This document shows positions 9,225 through 18,078 of a stretch of 64,000 bases of DNA, one piece after another (within the stretch, counting starts at the first letter, position 1; each line of letters starts with the position of its first letter). The notes under the pieces are model-generated. The model had not been told where the DNA came from. It saw only the letters and a program-made list of their open reading frames with translations, and did not search any database. The stretch comes from JAMLIN01 sp964509685 (GTDB lineage Bacteria; Pseudomonadota; Gammaproteobacteria; Burkholderiales; Burkholderiaceae_E), in assembly GCA_964509685.1 (NCBI GenBank), contig CAZDYQ010000004.1:1-64000 (forward strand), written 5' to 3'. The position numbers and the translations under genes were made by a program.

Positions 9225-10202
9225 ATGGCCACGCCCCTCCTCGAGGTCCGGGACCTCACCACGAGGTTCCGCACCGACCGTGGGATGGTCACCGCCGTCG
9301 ACCGGGTTTCGTTCGACCTGGCCGGCGGCGAGACCATGGCGATCGTGGGCGAATCGGGCTCCGGCAAGAGCGTCACCGCGCTCTCCATCCTGCGCCTGAT
9401 CCCGAGCCCCCCGGGCGAGATCGTGACGGGGCAGGTCCTGTTCGACGGGCAGGACCTGCTTCGTCTCGAGGAGGCCGGCATGCGGTCGATCCGCGGCAAC
9501 CGGATCGCGATGATCTTCCAGGAGCCCATGACTTCGCTCAACCCGGGAATCACGGTCGGGCGTCAGGTCGCCGAGCCGATCAACCTGCACCGGGGCCTCC
9601 CGTGGAAGCAGGCCGAGGAAATGGCGGCCGAGCTGCTGGCGAAGGTCCGCATCCCGGATGCAAAGAGGCGCCTGTCGCACTATCCGCACCAGTTCTCCGG
9701 GGGGATGCGCCAGCGGGTGATGATCGCCATGGCGCTCGCCTGCAGGCCGCGCCTGATCATCGCCGACGAGCCGACGACCGCCCTCGACGTCACCGTCCAG
9801 GCCCAGGTCCTCGACCTCCTCAAGGAACTGACCCGCGAGACCGGCGCATCGCTCATCCTCATCACCCACGACCTCGGGGTCGTGGCGCGCTACGCCGACA
9901 AGGTCGCCGTGATGTACGCCGGCCGCATCGTGGAAAGCGCCCCCGCCAGGGAACTCTATGGCCGGCCGGCCCATCCCTATACCCGCGGACTGATGGCCTC
10001 GGTGCCGCGTCTCGACGGGGACACGAGCCGTCGCCTGGTTCCCATCGAGGGACAGCCTCCCGACCTTTCGACGCTGCCCGAGGGCTGCTCGTTCGCGCCG
10101 CGCTGCAAGCTCGCCTTCGACCGCTGCCGGCGCGAGCGCCCGGTGCTCGGCCCCGTCGGCCCGGACCATCTCAAGGCGTGCTTTGCCGATGTCAGCAACT
10201 GA
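9225..10202 (+). CDS. Peptide ABC transporter ATP-binding protein (DppD-like)
   Basis: A 325-aa ABC ATPase. Walker A GESGSGKS at residues 42-49, Q-loop FQEP at 98-101, signature FSGGMRQR at 157-164, Walker B LIIADEP at 177-183 and the H-loop THDLG are all intact, so it should hydrolyse ATP. The C-terminal oligopeptide-transporter extension (GCSFAPRCKLAFDRC), with spaced cysteines, resembles the motif that carries a 4Fe-4S cluster in some DppD/OppD proteins. It starts 3 nt after the binding-protein stop and overlaps the next ATPase by 14 nt. Confidence 0.93.
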   Translation: MATPLLEVRDLTTRFRTDRGMVTAVDRVSFDLAGGETMAIVGESGSGKSVTALSILRLIPSPPGEIVTGQVLFDGQDLLRLEEAGMRSIRGNRIAMIFQEPMTSLNPGITVGRQVAEPINLHRGLPWKQAEEMAAELLAKVRIPDAKRRLSHYPHQFSGGMRQRVMIAMALACRPRLIIADEPTTALDVTVQAQVLDLLKELTRETGASLILITHDLGVVARYADKVAVMYAGRIVESAPARELYGRPAHPYTRGLMASVPRLDGDTSRRLVPIEGQPPDLSTLPEGCSFAPRCKLAFDRCRRERPVLGPVGPDHLKACFADVSN

Positions 10203-11235
10203 ACTCGAAACCCGGCCCGCAGCGACCGCGCAGGACGAGGCGCGTCGCCACGACGAGATCCTGCGCGTCGAGAACCTCGCCGTGCACTTTCCCGTGCTGA
10301 GCGGCACCTTCATCCGCCGCCAGGTGGGCGCGGTCAAGGCCGTCGATGGCGTGAGCTTCGGCCTTCGTCGCGGCGAGACGCTCGGCCTGGTCGGGGAGAG
10401 CGGCTGCGGCAAGTCCACCACGGGGCTCGCCATCCTGCGCATGGTCCCGGTCACCCGCGGTCGCATCGTCTACGAAGGCGAGGACATCACCCATCACGAT
10501 CGCCGCCGGCTGCGCCAGTTCCGCCGACACGTGCAGATGGTCTACCAGGATCCGTATGGTTCGCTCAACCCGCGGATGAGGGTGCGCGACATCATCGCCG
10601 AGCCGCTGGAGGTGCACGGGCTCGCGGGCAGCCGGGCCGAGATGCGCGAGCGGATCGACGCGATCCTCGCCACCGTTGGCCTGCTGCCCTACATGGCGGA
10701 TCGCTATCCGCACGAGTTCTCCGGCGGCCAGCGCCAGCGCATCGGGATCGCGCGGGCGCTGGCGCTGGAGCCGAACCTGCTCATCTGCGACGAGCCGGTG
10801 TCCGCCCTCGACGTCTCGATCCAGGCGCAGGTCGTGAACCTGCTCATGGACCTGCAGGATCGCCTCGGGCTCAGCTACCTGTTCGTCGCGCACGACCTGG
10901 CGGTCGTGCGGCACATCAGCGATCGCATCGCCGTGATGTACCTCGGCCAGGTCGTGGAGATCGCCGGTCGCGACGACCTCTACCGGGAGCCCCTGCATCC
11001 CTACACGCAGGCGCTCATGTCCGCCGTGCCCGTGGCCGATCCGGTCGCCGAGGCCGAGCGACCCCGGATGGTGGTGAGCGGCGAGGTGCCGAGCGCGCTG
11101 AACCCGCCGGCCGGCTGCCGCTTCCACAACCGGTGCCCGCGGGCCATGGCGATCTGCAAGGAGGTCAATCCACCGCTCGCGGCGCTCGACGACGAGCGCT
11201 CGGTCGCCTGCCACTTGTACCCGGCGCCGAGCTGA
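10189..11235 (+). CDS. Peptide ABC transporter ATP-binding protein (DppF-like)
   Basis: A 348-aa second ATPase of the importer, with Walker A GESGCGKS at residues 69-76, signature EFSGGQRQR, Walker B LLICDEP followed by VSALDVSIQAQ, and the C-terminal extension with CRFHNRCPRAMAIC. I chose the ATG at 10189; a TTG two codons upstream is also in frame. The D-loop and H-loop (AHDLAVVRHI) are intact, so both nucleotide sites of the heterodimer look active. It ends the transporter operon, 52 nt before the tandem TetR gene. Confidence 0.92.
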   Translation: MSATELETRPAATAQDEARRHDEILRVENLAVHFPVLSGTFIRRQVGAVKAVDGVSFGLRRGETLGLVGESGCGKSTTGLAILRMVPVTRGRIVYEGEDITHHDRRRLRQFRRHVQMVYQDPYGSLNPRMRVRDIIAEPLEVHGLAGSRAEMRERIDAILATVGLLPYMADRYPHEFSGGQRQRIGIARALALEPNLLICDEPVSALDVSIQAQVVNLLMDLQDRLGLSYLFVAHDLAVVRHISDRIAVMYLGQVVEIAGRDDLYREPLHPYTQALMSAVPVADPVAEAERPRMVVSGEVPSALNPPAGCRFHNRCPRAMAICKEVNPPLAALDDERSVACHLYPAPS

Positions 11236-11287
11236 GCACGCGCGAGGATCATGCGGCGGCCTGGCCGCCCGGGGAAACGGATCGAAC

Positions 11288-12586
11288 ATGAGGGCGCCGA
11301 ACGCGCAACGCCAGCGCCTGCAGGCGCCGGAGGCCTCGTCGGCGCCGCCCGTGGACGCCCAGGGCGAGGAGCCGACCGATCGCTACCTGCGCAAGCGCGA
11401 GGATATCCTCGCGGCGGCGGCGCTGACCTTCAACGAACTCGGCATCGGCGGGGGCACGCTGGCCGGCATTGCGCGGCGCGTCGGGCTCGCCACCAACAGC
11501 GTGACCTACTACTTCCGCCGTAAGGAGGACCTGGTCGCGGCCTGCTTCATCCGGGCGATCGAGGTCCATCGGGAGGACATCCGCCAGGCCGCCGGGGAGC
11601 CGACCGTCCGGAAGCGCGTCGAGACCTGCCTCGCTCGCCAGGCCGCGCTGCTCGCCGACATCGCGACAGGGGCTCGCCGCCCGCTGGTCGTGTTCAGCGA
11701 GCTGCGAACCCTGGAGGGGCAGACCGGCGCGCGGCTCCACCGCGCGTACACCGACCTGTTCCGGGACATGCGCGCGCTGCTGACGGGGCCGGAGACCGCG
11801 GCGCTCAGCCGGGCCGACCTCAATGCGCGCGCGCACATGCTGCTCTCGGCCTTCCACATGCTGCGCGTCTGGATCACGCGGGTCGAACCCGACCAGTACG
11901 TGCGGGTCGCGAGCCGGGCGGCCGACATCCTGCTGCACGGCATGGGGGCGCCGGGATCGCGCTGGCCCTCGGGCGATTCGACCGGGGGCGACTGGACGCT
12001 CGTCGACGACGCCGATACGCCGGGGGATCGCTTCCTGCGGGCGGCGACCGACCTGCTCAACGAAAAGGGCTACCACGGGGCTTCGGTGGACCGGATCTCG
12101 GCGCGGCTGAACGTGACCAAGGGCTCCTTCTACCACCATATCGAGCACAAGGACGACCTCATCCTGGCCTGCTTCGAGCGAACCCTCACGGCGGTCCGTC
12201 GCGCCGCGACGCGGGCGCAGGCGCTGCCGCGCCCGGGATGGGAGCAGGCCTGCGCGATGGCTCGCTCGCTCGCATGCCTGCAGACGTCCGGGATGGGGCC
12301 GCTGCTGCGTATCGGCGCGCTCGGCGCCCTGCCGGCATTCGACGGCAGGGCGCAGGCCTACCGACGCATGTTCCAGCTGACCGAGCGGATCCGCGACCTG
12401 ATCGTCACCGGGATGATGGACGGTTCGATTCGACCGCTCGACTCGGGCATTGCCGCGCACCTGCTCGGCGGCGGCATCAACTCGCTGGCCGAGCTCCATC
12501 ACTGGGTGGCGCCCTCGGAGCATCACCGCCTCGTGGACCTCGGCCTCAAGCCGGTGTTCGAGGGACTGCTCGCGCCGCCCTCCTAG
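11288..12586 (+). CDS. Tandem TetR-family regulator with two complete DNA-binding halves
   Basis: A 432-aa protein that reads as two TetR monomers in one chain. The first TetR_N helix-turn-helix lies at residues 35-85 (DILAAAALTFNELG...VGLATNSVTYYFRRKEDLVAACF). The second lies at about 245-300 (FLRAATDLLNEKGYHGASVDRISARLNVTKGSFYHHIEHKDDLILACF). Each is followed by an all-helical ligand/dimerisation region of about 130-150 residues. A normal TetR is 190-220 aa and binds as a dimer; this chain could act as an intramolecular pseudo-dimer or bridge two operators. The halves are only distantly similar, so any duplication is old. It sits just downstream of the peptide importer on the same strand and may control it or the flanking acyl-CoA synthetase, which is inference. 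Confidence 0.88.
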   Translation: MRAPNAQRQRLQAPEASSAPPVDAQGEEPTDRYLRKREDILAAAALTFNELGIGGGTLAGIARRVGLATNSVTYYFRRKEDLVAACFIRAIEVHREDIRQAAGEPTVRKRVETCLARQAALLADIATGARRPLVVFSELRTLEGQTGARLHRAYTDLFRDMRALLTGPETAALSRADLNARAHMLLSAFHMLRVWITRVEPDQYVRVASRAADILLHGMGAPGSRWPSGDSTGGDWTLVDDADTPGDRFLRAATDLLNEKGYHGASVDRISARLNVTKGSFYHHIEHKDDLILACFERTLTAVRRAATRAQALPRPGWEQACAMARSLACLQTSGMGPLLRIGALGALPAFDGRAQAYRRMFQLTERIRDLIVTGMMDGSIRPLDSGIAAHLLGGGINSLAELHHWVAPSEHHRLVDLGLKPVFEGLLAPPS

Positions 12587-12641
12587 CCGGACCGGTGGGG
12601 CGGCGTGCCCGCAAGGGGCAAGGCGGGGACCGGCCGTGCCC

Positions 12642-13586
12642 TCAGCGCAGCCGTCGCCACTGCATGTAGAGCACGCCCGCGAGCACGATGGCCCCGCCGC
12701 CGACCTGCTGGCCCGTCGGAAAGATGCCATAGAGCATCGACACCAGGACGGCAAACACCGGGACGGTGTTCTGCCAGAGCGAGCCCGCCGCGAGGCCCGC
12801 GCGCTGCACCCCCATGTTCCAGCTGAAGATCGACAGGGCGGTGGCGAAGATTGCGGTGACGAACAGCAGCGTGGTGGCCTCGGCATCGGGATCGAGCCGT
12901 GGCGCATCGACGATGCCCAACGCCCAGGCGAGCAGCCAGGCGCCGACCAGCCATGGCAGCGAGGCGACGCTGGCCACGTAGGTACGGCGAAGTTGCGCCG
13001 TCTCGGGCGGAAACCAGCGCTGGGAGGCGATCGTATAGACGTTCCAGCAGGTGAAGGCGAGCACGATGAGCAGCTCGCCGCCGCCGAACCCGAAGCCCGC
13101 CCCGGCCATGCCCGGCCTGCCCTGGATCGCGATCCAGGCGCCGATGCCCGTGAGGACCGCGGCCGGCGCGAATCCCCTCTCCAGGCGCGCCCCCGTCAGC
13201 ACGCGCAGGGTGATCGCCGCATAGACGGGCGCGCCGGCCATGACCGCGGCCGCCGTGATCGGGTTCGAATACTGGAGCCCCAGGTTGTACGACACGAAGA
13301 AGGCCGCCATGGGGAGCGCGATCAGCAGCGCGCGCCCGGGCCCGACCGGCCAGGCCAGCTCGCGGGCGCCGCGCGTGAGCAGGACGAGCAGAGCGAGGAC
13401 GGCGCTGGCGATCACGAGCCGCGCCGGCGCGAGGAAGTACGCATCCCAGGTCGCGAACATGCGCGTGGTCATCGGGACGTTCATGCCCCAGAAGACGGCC
13501 GAGAAGGCGAAGAATGCTGTGCCGAGGATCCATGCCTGGCGCGAATCGCCCGCCGCCGGCCGGACGAGGGGACCGGTCGCGCTCAC
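12642..13586 (-). CDS. EamA/DMT-superfamily drug/metabolite transporter
   Basis: A 314-aa inner-membrane protein with about ten hydrophobic helices arranged as two EamA repeats. The first repeat begins WILGTAFFAFSAVFWGMNVP; the second includes LAFTCWNVYTIASQRWF and ends GGGAIVLAGVLYMQWRRLR. The family exports amino acids, nucleosides or other small metabolites; the substrate is unknown. The start is GTG at 13586, overlapping the upstream gene's TGA (GTGA), so the two are translationally coupled. Its stop lies 55 nt from the convergent TetR stop. Confidence 0.85.
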   Translation of the reverse strand: MSATGPLVRPAAGDSRQAWILGTAFFAFSAVFWGMNVPMTTRMFATWDAYFLAPARLVIASAVLALLVLLTRGARELAWPVGPGRALLIALPMAAFFVSYNLGLQYSNPITAAAVMAGAPVYAAITLRVLTGARLERGFAPAAVLTGIGAWIAIQGRPGMAGAGFGFGGGELLIVLAFTCWNVYTIASQRWFPPETAQLRRTYVASVASLPWLVGAWLLAWALGIVDAPRLDPDAEATTLLFVTAIFATALSIFSWNMGVQRAGLAAGSLWQNTVPVFAVLVSMLYGIFPTGQQVGGGAIVLAGVLYMQWRRLR

Positions 13587-14263
13587 CGACCGGCGCCGCG
13601 GGCGAGTGCGGCCTCGACGAGGGGCAGGGCGTCGTTCCCGAAGTACATGTCGTCGCCATCGACGAACATCGTGGGCGAGCCGAAGCCGCCCCGGCGGACG
13701 AGTTCATCCGTGTTGGCGCGCAGGCCGGCCCTGGCGGCCTCGCTCGACGCGAGCGCGAGCATCTCGTCGGCGTCGAGCCCGCATGCCCTGCAGATTTCGA
13801 CGAAGGCGTCCTCCGTCGAGATGTCCACCCCGGCGCCCCAGTAGGCCTCGAAGGCCGCCCGGGCGAACCGCGTCATCGCGGGATCGTCCTGCAGCGCCAC
13901 ACAGGCACGCATGACGCGCACGCTGTTGACCGGAAAGACGGGCGGGGGGAAACGGATCTCGATGCCGGCGAGCCTCGCCCAGTCGGCCATGCTTTTCACC
14001 ATGTAGGCCTGCTTGGCGGGCACCGGGTTCTCGCGCGCGGCATAGACGCTCGGGTTGACGGCATTGAAGACGCCACCGACCAGGATCGGTCGCCAGCGCA
14101 CCTGGACGCCGGCGCGAGCCGCGACGGCGGGCAGGTTGTGGAAGCAGAGGTACGTCCAGGGGCTCGAGCAATCGAAGAAACACTCGAGCCGGTGCCCGCC
14201 GGCCCCGGCGCCATTCTCGCCCGGCACGGGGGCTTCGGCCTGGGTACCCTCCCTGGCGTTCAT
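13583..14263 (-). CDS. DsbA-fold protein, 2-hydroxychromene-2-carboxylate isomerase family
   Basis: A 226-aa thioredoxin-fold protein. The N-terminal motif FFDCSSPWTYL followed by RWRPILVGGVFNAVN and a C-terminal GGFGSPTMFVDGDDMYFGND are characteristic of the HCCA isomerase/GST-kappa group, which uses glutathione in aromatic degradation. The Ser of the SPW motif, rather than a CXXC pair, is expected at the active site, so it is not a disulfide oxidoreductase. The ATG at 14263 is preceded by GGGAG at 8 nt. No other aromatic catabolic genes are nearby, so the true substrate is uncertain. Confidence 0.85.
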   Translation of the reverse strand: MNAREGTQAEAPVPGENGAGAGGHRLECFFDCSSPWTYLCFHNLPAVAARAGVQVRWRPILVGGVFNAVNPSVYAARENPVPAKQAYMVKSMADWARLAGIEIRFPPPVFPVNSVRVMRACVALQDDPAMTRFARAAFEAYWGAGVDISTEDAFVEICRACGLDADEMLALASSEAARAGLRANTDELVRRGGFGSPTMFVDGDDMYFGNDALPLVEAALARGAGR

Positions 14264-14557
14264 CGGACCGTCTCCCGTTGTTTGCGTCACCGTGGCGCAT
14301 AAGCGTACCACCGCCGGGGAGAGCCCCTCCGCGGCGGCGGGATACCGCGCTGCAGCATGGTCATGCCGGCCGGCAAGCGACCGTTCCCGCCGGGCCGTGA
14401 GCGAGGCGGCCGGGGCCCTTCGCGGGCCGTCCGCGGCCTTGCGAGGGGCCTTTCGCGCGGACGTTCCGAATTCCGCCGCGAAGGCGGGTGGCCCGTCCGG
14501 CCATATCCGGAATGAGGTATTCGGAAGGAGGAGGGCCGGCGCGTGCGGTGCGCGACG
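14264..14557. other. Intergenic region with imperfect hairpin, no gene seen
   Basis: This 294-nt, very GC-rich gap separates the DsbA-like gene from the LuxR-type regulator, both on the minus strand. An imperfect inverted repeat (CCGGAAT with ATTCGG, about 14507-14524) lies just past the regulator's stop and could end its transcript, but there is no U-tract. No coding frame with a ribosome binding site stands out. Confidence 0.35.
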
Positions 14558-15256
14558 TCAGTCGTCGAAATCGATGCCCACGTCGCGCGCCGTAATGACC
14601 GCCTGCGTCCGGCTGGACACCGCGAGCGCGCGCAGGACTGCGCTGACATGGACCTTCACCGTGCCCTCGGCGAGCTGGAGCTCGCGGCAGATCAGCTTGT
14701 TGGGAAGCCCCTGCATCATGAGCCGCAGGACATCGACCTGTCGCGCGGTGAGGCCGAGCGAGCGAGGATTGCGGGGATCCGGGCGAGCGGGTCGCATGCT
14801 GCGCTCCATGCTCGCATCGGCGAGCGCTTCGCGTGGCACGTACACCTGCCCCGAGATCGCGAGCCGCAGTGCGTGACGAACGACATCGGCCTGGAGCGAC
14901 TTCGGTATGTACCCCATGGCCCCCATCTCGAGACAGCGTACGATCACGTCGCGCCGCGCGTCTCCCGTCACGACGATGATGGGTGTGTCCGGTGCGAGCG
15001 CGCGCATCTGCACGAGGCTCTCGTGGCCCGCGCTGTCGGGCAATTGCAGGTCGAGCAGCACGTAGTCGTAGCGCCGGCCGGTGGCGAATCGGTTTCGCGA
15101 TTCCTGGAGAGACGTCGCGAGGTCGGTGCGGCTTCCCGGGATGAGGTCGGCGAGCGTCTGGCTGATGGCGTCGCGCAGGATGGGATGGTCGTCGACGAGC
15201 AGGAACTGCTTGGCCGCCGGCACGTCGGCCGTTTCCCTGGCTAAGGCGTGAGGCAT
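14558..15256 (-). CDS. NarL/FixJ-type response regulator (receiver + LuxR HTH)
   Basis: A 232-aa regulator. The receiver domain starts at FLLVDDHPILRDA, with phospho-acceptor Asp about residue 69 (YVLLDLQLP), the conserved VTGD switch and an IPKS lysine. The C-terminal LuxR helix-turn-helix (residues about 168-225) includes LTARQVDVLRLMMQGLPNK and AEGTVKVHV. The ATG at 15256 has GGAG 8 nt upstream. It is an orphan: no histidine kinase adjoins it. It is divergent from the ATP-grasp/alpha-E operon across 344 nt, so that operon is its most obvious candidate target. Confidence 0.9.
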   Translation of the reverse strand: MPHALARETADVPAAKQFLLVDDHPILRDAISQTLADLIPGSRTDLATSLQESRNRFATGRRYDYVLLDLQLPDSAGHESLVQMRALAPDTPIIVVTGDARRDVIVRCLEMGAMGYIPKSLQADVVRHALRLAISGQVYVPREALADASMERSMRPARPDPRNPRSLGLTARQVDVLRLMMQGLPNKLICRELQLAEGTVKVHVSAVLRALAVSSRTQAVITARDVGIDFDD

Positions 15257-15600
15257 TCCCGAATCTCCATGTTGTTTGTCGTCGCCGCTCCTCGCCCATG
15301 ACGGAGCGGGGAACGCCACGCTAGGGCAGGAGCGTGTGCGCGTAAAGTCGGCCGGAAGGCCGATCGGGGCGCCGATGGGTATCGCGAGGGCCGCCGGCCG
15401 AGGCCCCGCGAGGTCGTTCCGGCCGGCTGGCGCATCCACGAGGCGGGTACCCCTGCGCGCCTTCCCGCGTCCTTCCGCGGCTGCCGCATATTGCGGCGCA
15501 AGACCGCGCCGCGGCACACGCGCCGCGGATGTGTAACATCGGCCGGTCCGGCCCCCATCGGCCGGGGCCGGGTGCCCCCGGTCGCCTGCGGAACCCCTGG
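15257..15600. other. Divergent intergenic region, response regulator / ATP-grasp operon
   Basis: This 344-nt region is GC-rich. A palindromic stretch GGCCGGAAGGCC lies near 15350 and a TAACAT (15534-15539) could be a -10 for the rightward operon, but neither is convincing. An in-frame ATG at 15529 could extend the ATP-grasp protein by 24 residues. No separate gene is supported. Confidence 0.35.
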
Positions 15601-18078
15601 ATGCCTGCCACCTCTCACACCCCCGGCCCCGGCTTCGATTTCCTGCTCGAAGGCTACAGGCCGCTTGCCGGAACGCCGGACGAGATGCTCGGCCCGGATG
15701 GCCGGCCCCTGGCGCACTGGCGTCGCTTCCTGGAGCTGCTGGGGTCGCTCGGGGCGGACGAACTGGCGCGCCGCTTTGCCAGCGCCGATCGGTACATGCA
15801 CGAGGCGGGCGTCTACTATCGGACCTACGACGAGGTCGGTGGCTCGGAGCGGCCCTGGCCGCTCGCCCACATGCCGCTCCTCATCGCCCCTGGGGAATGG
15901 GCGAGCCTGAGCGCCGGGCTGGTCGAGCGCGCCGAGCTGCTCGAGGCGCTCCTGCGCGACCTGTACGGACCGCAGATGCTGGTCCGCGAGGGCGTGATAC
16001 CGGCGGCTGTCGTGGCGGGCAGCCCCGCCTTCCTGCGGCCGATGGTCGGCGCGGGACGGCAGGAGCACCATCTTGCGTTCTACGCGGCCGACGTGGGGCG
16101 AGGTCCCGATGGCCGCTGGTGGGTCCTCGACGACCGCAGCGAGGCGCCCTCGGGGGCGGCCTACGCCCTGCAGAACCGGATGGCGATCGAGCGCTCGCTC
16201 GCCAGCATCTTCCGGGGCATGCGGGTGCACCGCCTCGGGGACTTCTTCGACGCCTTCCGTCGCACGCTGGCCGAGATGGGGGGCGGGGCCGACAGGCGCA
16301 TCGGCCTGCTCACGCCGGGCATCGAGAACGACACCTACTTCGAGCATGCCTATCTCGCCCGCTACCTCGGCCTGCTGCTGGTCGAAGGGGGCGACCTGAC
16401 GGTACGCGAAGCCCGGGCGTACGTGCGCACCGTCAGGGGACTGCAGGGAATCGATGTCCTCTGGCGGCGGCTGGACAGCGCCGTGGCCGATCCCCTGTTC
16501 CTCGATTCGTCGTCGCAGCTCGGGGTGCCGGGGCTCGTGCGGGCGGTCAGGGAGGGGAAGCTGCGGATCGCCAACTCGCTGGGCGCGGGCCTTGCCGAGT
16601 CGCGCGCCCTGCTGGCGTTCGTGCCGGCCGTCGCGGAGCGGCTCCTGGGGCGGGCGCCCGCGCTGCCCAGCATCGCCACGTGGTGGTGCGGCGACCCGGA
16701 CGCCCGGCGCACGGTCCTCGACGAGCTGGACCGCCTGCTCGTCGCTCCCGCGCACGAGGGCGCCATCACGGGGGACGGGCTGCCCCGGACGCCGGTGGCG
16801 GTCTCCACCCTGGATGCACAGGCGCGCTCCCGCCTCGTCGAGGCGATCGAGCGCCGAGGGATCGACTTCGTCGGCCAGGAGATGGTGAAGCTGTCGACCA
16901 TGCCGGCCTGGGACGGGAGGCGCCTGCAGCCGCGGCCGTTCCTGCTTCGCCTGTTCGTCGCCCGCACGCGCCGTGGCTGGAAGGTCATGCCGGGCGCGTT
17001 CTGCCAGGTGTCGGCCGGCGTCAACCCGCTGGCCATCTCCCTGCGCGCCGGCGGCCGGTCGGCGGACGTGTGGGTGATCGCGGACGGGCCGGCGGACTCG
17101 AAGTCGCTGCTGCCCGCGGACGACGACGCGGCGGTCCGGCGCCATACCGGGGCCCTGCCTTCGCGCGCGGGCGACAATTTCTTCTGGCTCGGCCGCTATG
17201 TCGAGCGGACGGAGGCGGCGCTGCGGCTTCTTCGTGCCTACATAGGCCGGATGACCGACCAGCCCGACGATGCGGCGCCGGTCCAGGAGGAACTCGCCGA
17301 CGCGCTGGCCGAGCTTGGCGTCCTCGATGGGCCTGCCGACCAGGCCGGGCCCATGCAGGTCGCGCGCGCCGCATGCGCGGGCCTGCCGCGGATCGTCGGC
17401 TCGACCTTCAATGCGGCGGCCCGGGTGCGTGACCGGTTCTCGCCCGACGGCTGGCGTGCATTGCGCGACCTCGATGCGCTCGTGGCGACGCCTTTCGGCC
17501 CGGAGGCGACGGAAAACGACCTCGCCGACCGGATCGGGCAGGCGCTGCGGCTCGTTGCGGCTTTCTCCGGCCTCGCGCAGGAGAACATGAGCCGCCACAG
17601 CTCCTGGCTCTTCCTGGAAACCGGCCGGCGCCTCGAGCGGGGAAGCTACACGGTTCGTTTCGCGCAGCGCTTCGCGGCCCCCGCCATGGCGCCGCTCGGT
17701 TTCGATGTCCTCCTCGAGCTGATAGACAGCTCGATCACCTACCGGCAGCGCTACTCGATCCAGGCATCGAGGGCGACGGTCATCGATCTCGCCGTGCTGG
17801 ACCCGGGCAACCCGCGCTCGGTCGCGTTCCAGGTCGAGCGCATCGTCGAGCATGCCGCCGCGCTGGCCGGCAGGGCCGGCCGCGACATGCCCGCGGAACT
17901 GGAAGCGCAGGCGAGGCGCTTGCGGTCGCGTCTCGCATCGGCCCGGGCGTCGGCTGTCCACGACGCATTCCTGGACGAGAGTGCTGCCGGCATCCATGCC
18001 ATGGCGGCGTGGGTGGGGGATTCCTTCTTCGCCGACGAGGAACCCGTCGACGATCCGGAGGCAGGGGGCGAGGCATGA
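15601..18078 (+). CDS. Circularly permuted ATP-grasp type 2 / alpha-E domain fusion protein
   Basis: An 825-aa fusion. Residues about 50-450 match the circularly permuted ATP-grasp domain (YHEAG-like MHEAGVYYRTYDE, then GRWWVLDDRSEAPSGAAYALQNR and LTPGIENDTYFEHAYLAR). Residues about 518-820 form an alpha-E helical domain beginning SRAGDNFFWLGRYVERTEAALRLLR. ATP-grasp domains ligate amines to carboxylates; this family is predicted from comparative genomics to make an unknown peptide with its alpha-E and transglutaminase partners. In many bacteria the two domains are separate genes. I prefer the ATG at 15601 to one at 15529 because conservation begins just after it. It overlaps the transglutaminase gene by 4 nt (ATGA). 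Confidence 0.88.
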   Translation: MPATSHTPGPGFDFLLEGYRPLAGTPDEMLGPDGRPLAHWRRFLELLGSLGADELARRFASADRYMHEAGVYYRTYDEVGGSERPWPLAHMPLLIAPGEWASLSAGLVERAELLEALLRDLYGPQMLVREGVIPAAVVAGSPAFLRPMVGAGRQEHHLAFYAADVGRGPDGRWWVLDDRSEAPSGAAYALQNRMAIERSLASIFRGMRVHRLGDFFDAFRRTLAEMGGGADRRIGLLTPGIENDTYFEHAYLARYLGLLLVEGGDLTVREARAYVRTVRGLQGIDVLWRRLDSAVADPLFLDSSSQLGVPGLVRAVREGKLRIANSLGAGLAESRALLAFVPAVAERLLGRAPALPSIATWWCGDPDARRTVLDELDRLLVAPAHEGAITGDGLPRTPVAVSTLDAQARSRLVEAIERRGIDFVGQEMVKLSTMPAWDGRRLQPRPFLLRLFVARTRRGWKVMPGAFCQVSAGVNPLAISLRAGGRSADVWVIADGPADSKSLLPADDDAAVRRHTGALPSRAGDNFFWLGRYVERTEAALRLLRAYIGRMTDQPDDAAPVQEELADALAELGVLDGPADQAGPMQVARAACAGLPRIVGSTFNAAARVRDRFSPDGWRALRDLDALVATPFGPEATENDLADRIGQALRLVAAFSGLAQENMSRHSSWLFLETGRRLERGSYTVRFAQRFAAPAMAPLGFDVLLELIDSSITYRQRYSIQASRATVIDLAVLDPGNPRSVAFQVERIVEHAAALAGRAGRDMPAELEAQARRLRSRLASARASAVHDAFLDESAAGIHAMAAWVGDSFFADEEPVDDPEAGGEA

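Noticed and set aside
7317..10466. A ~1050-codon minus-strand open frame opposite the binding protein and ATPases
   Set aside because: A shadow of high-GC codon use on the coding strand; it resembles no protein family and crosses several real genes.
11249..12907. A ~550-codon minus-strand frame opposite the tandem TetR gene
   Set aside because: No domain is seen; the plus strand encodes two clear TetR helix-turn-helix units.
15241..17997. A ~920-codon minus-strand frame opposite the ATP-grasp gene
   Set aside because: No domain is visible, and its upstream part runs through the ATP-grasp/alpha-E coding region, which has strong family motifs.
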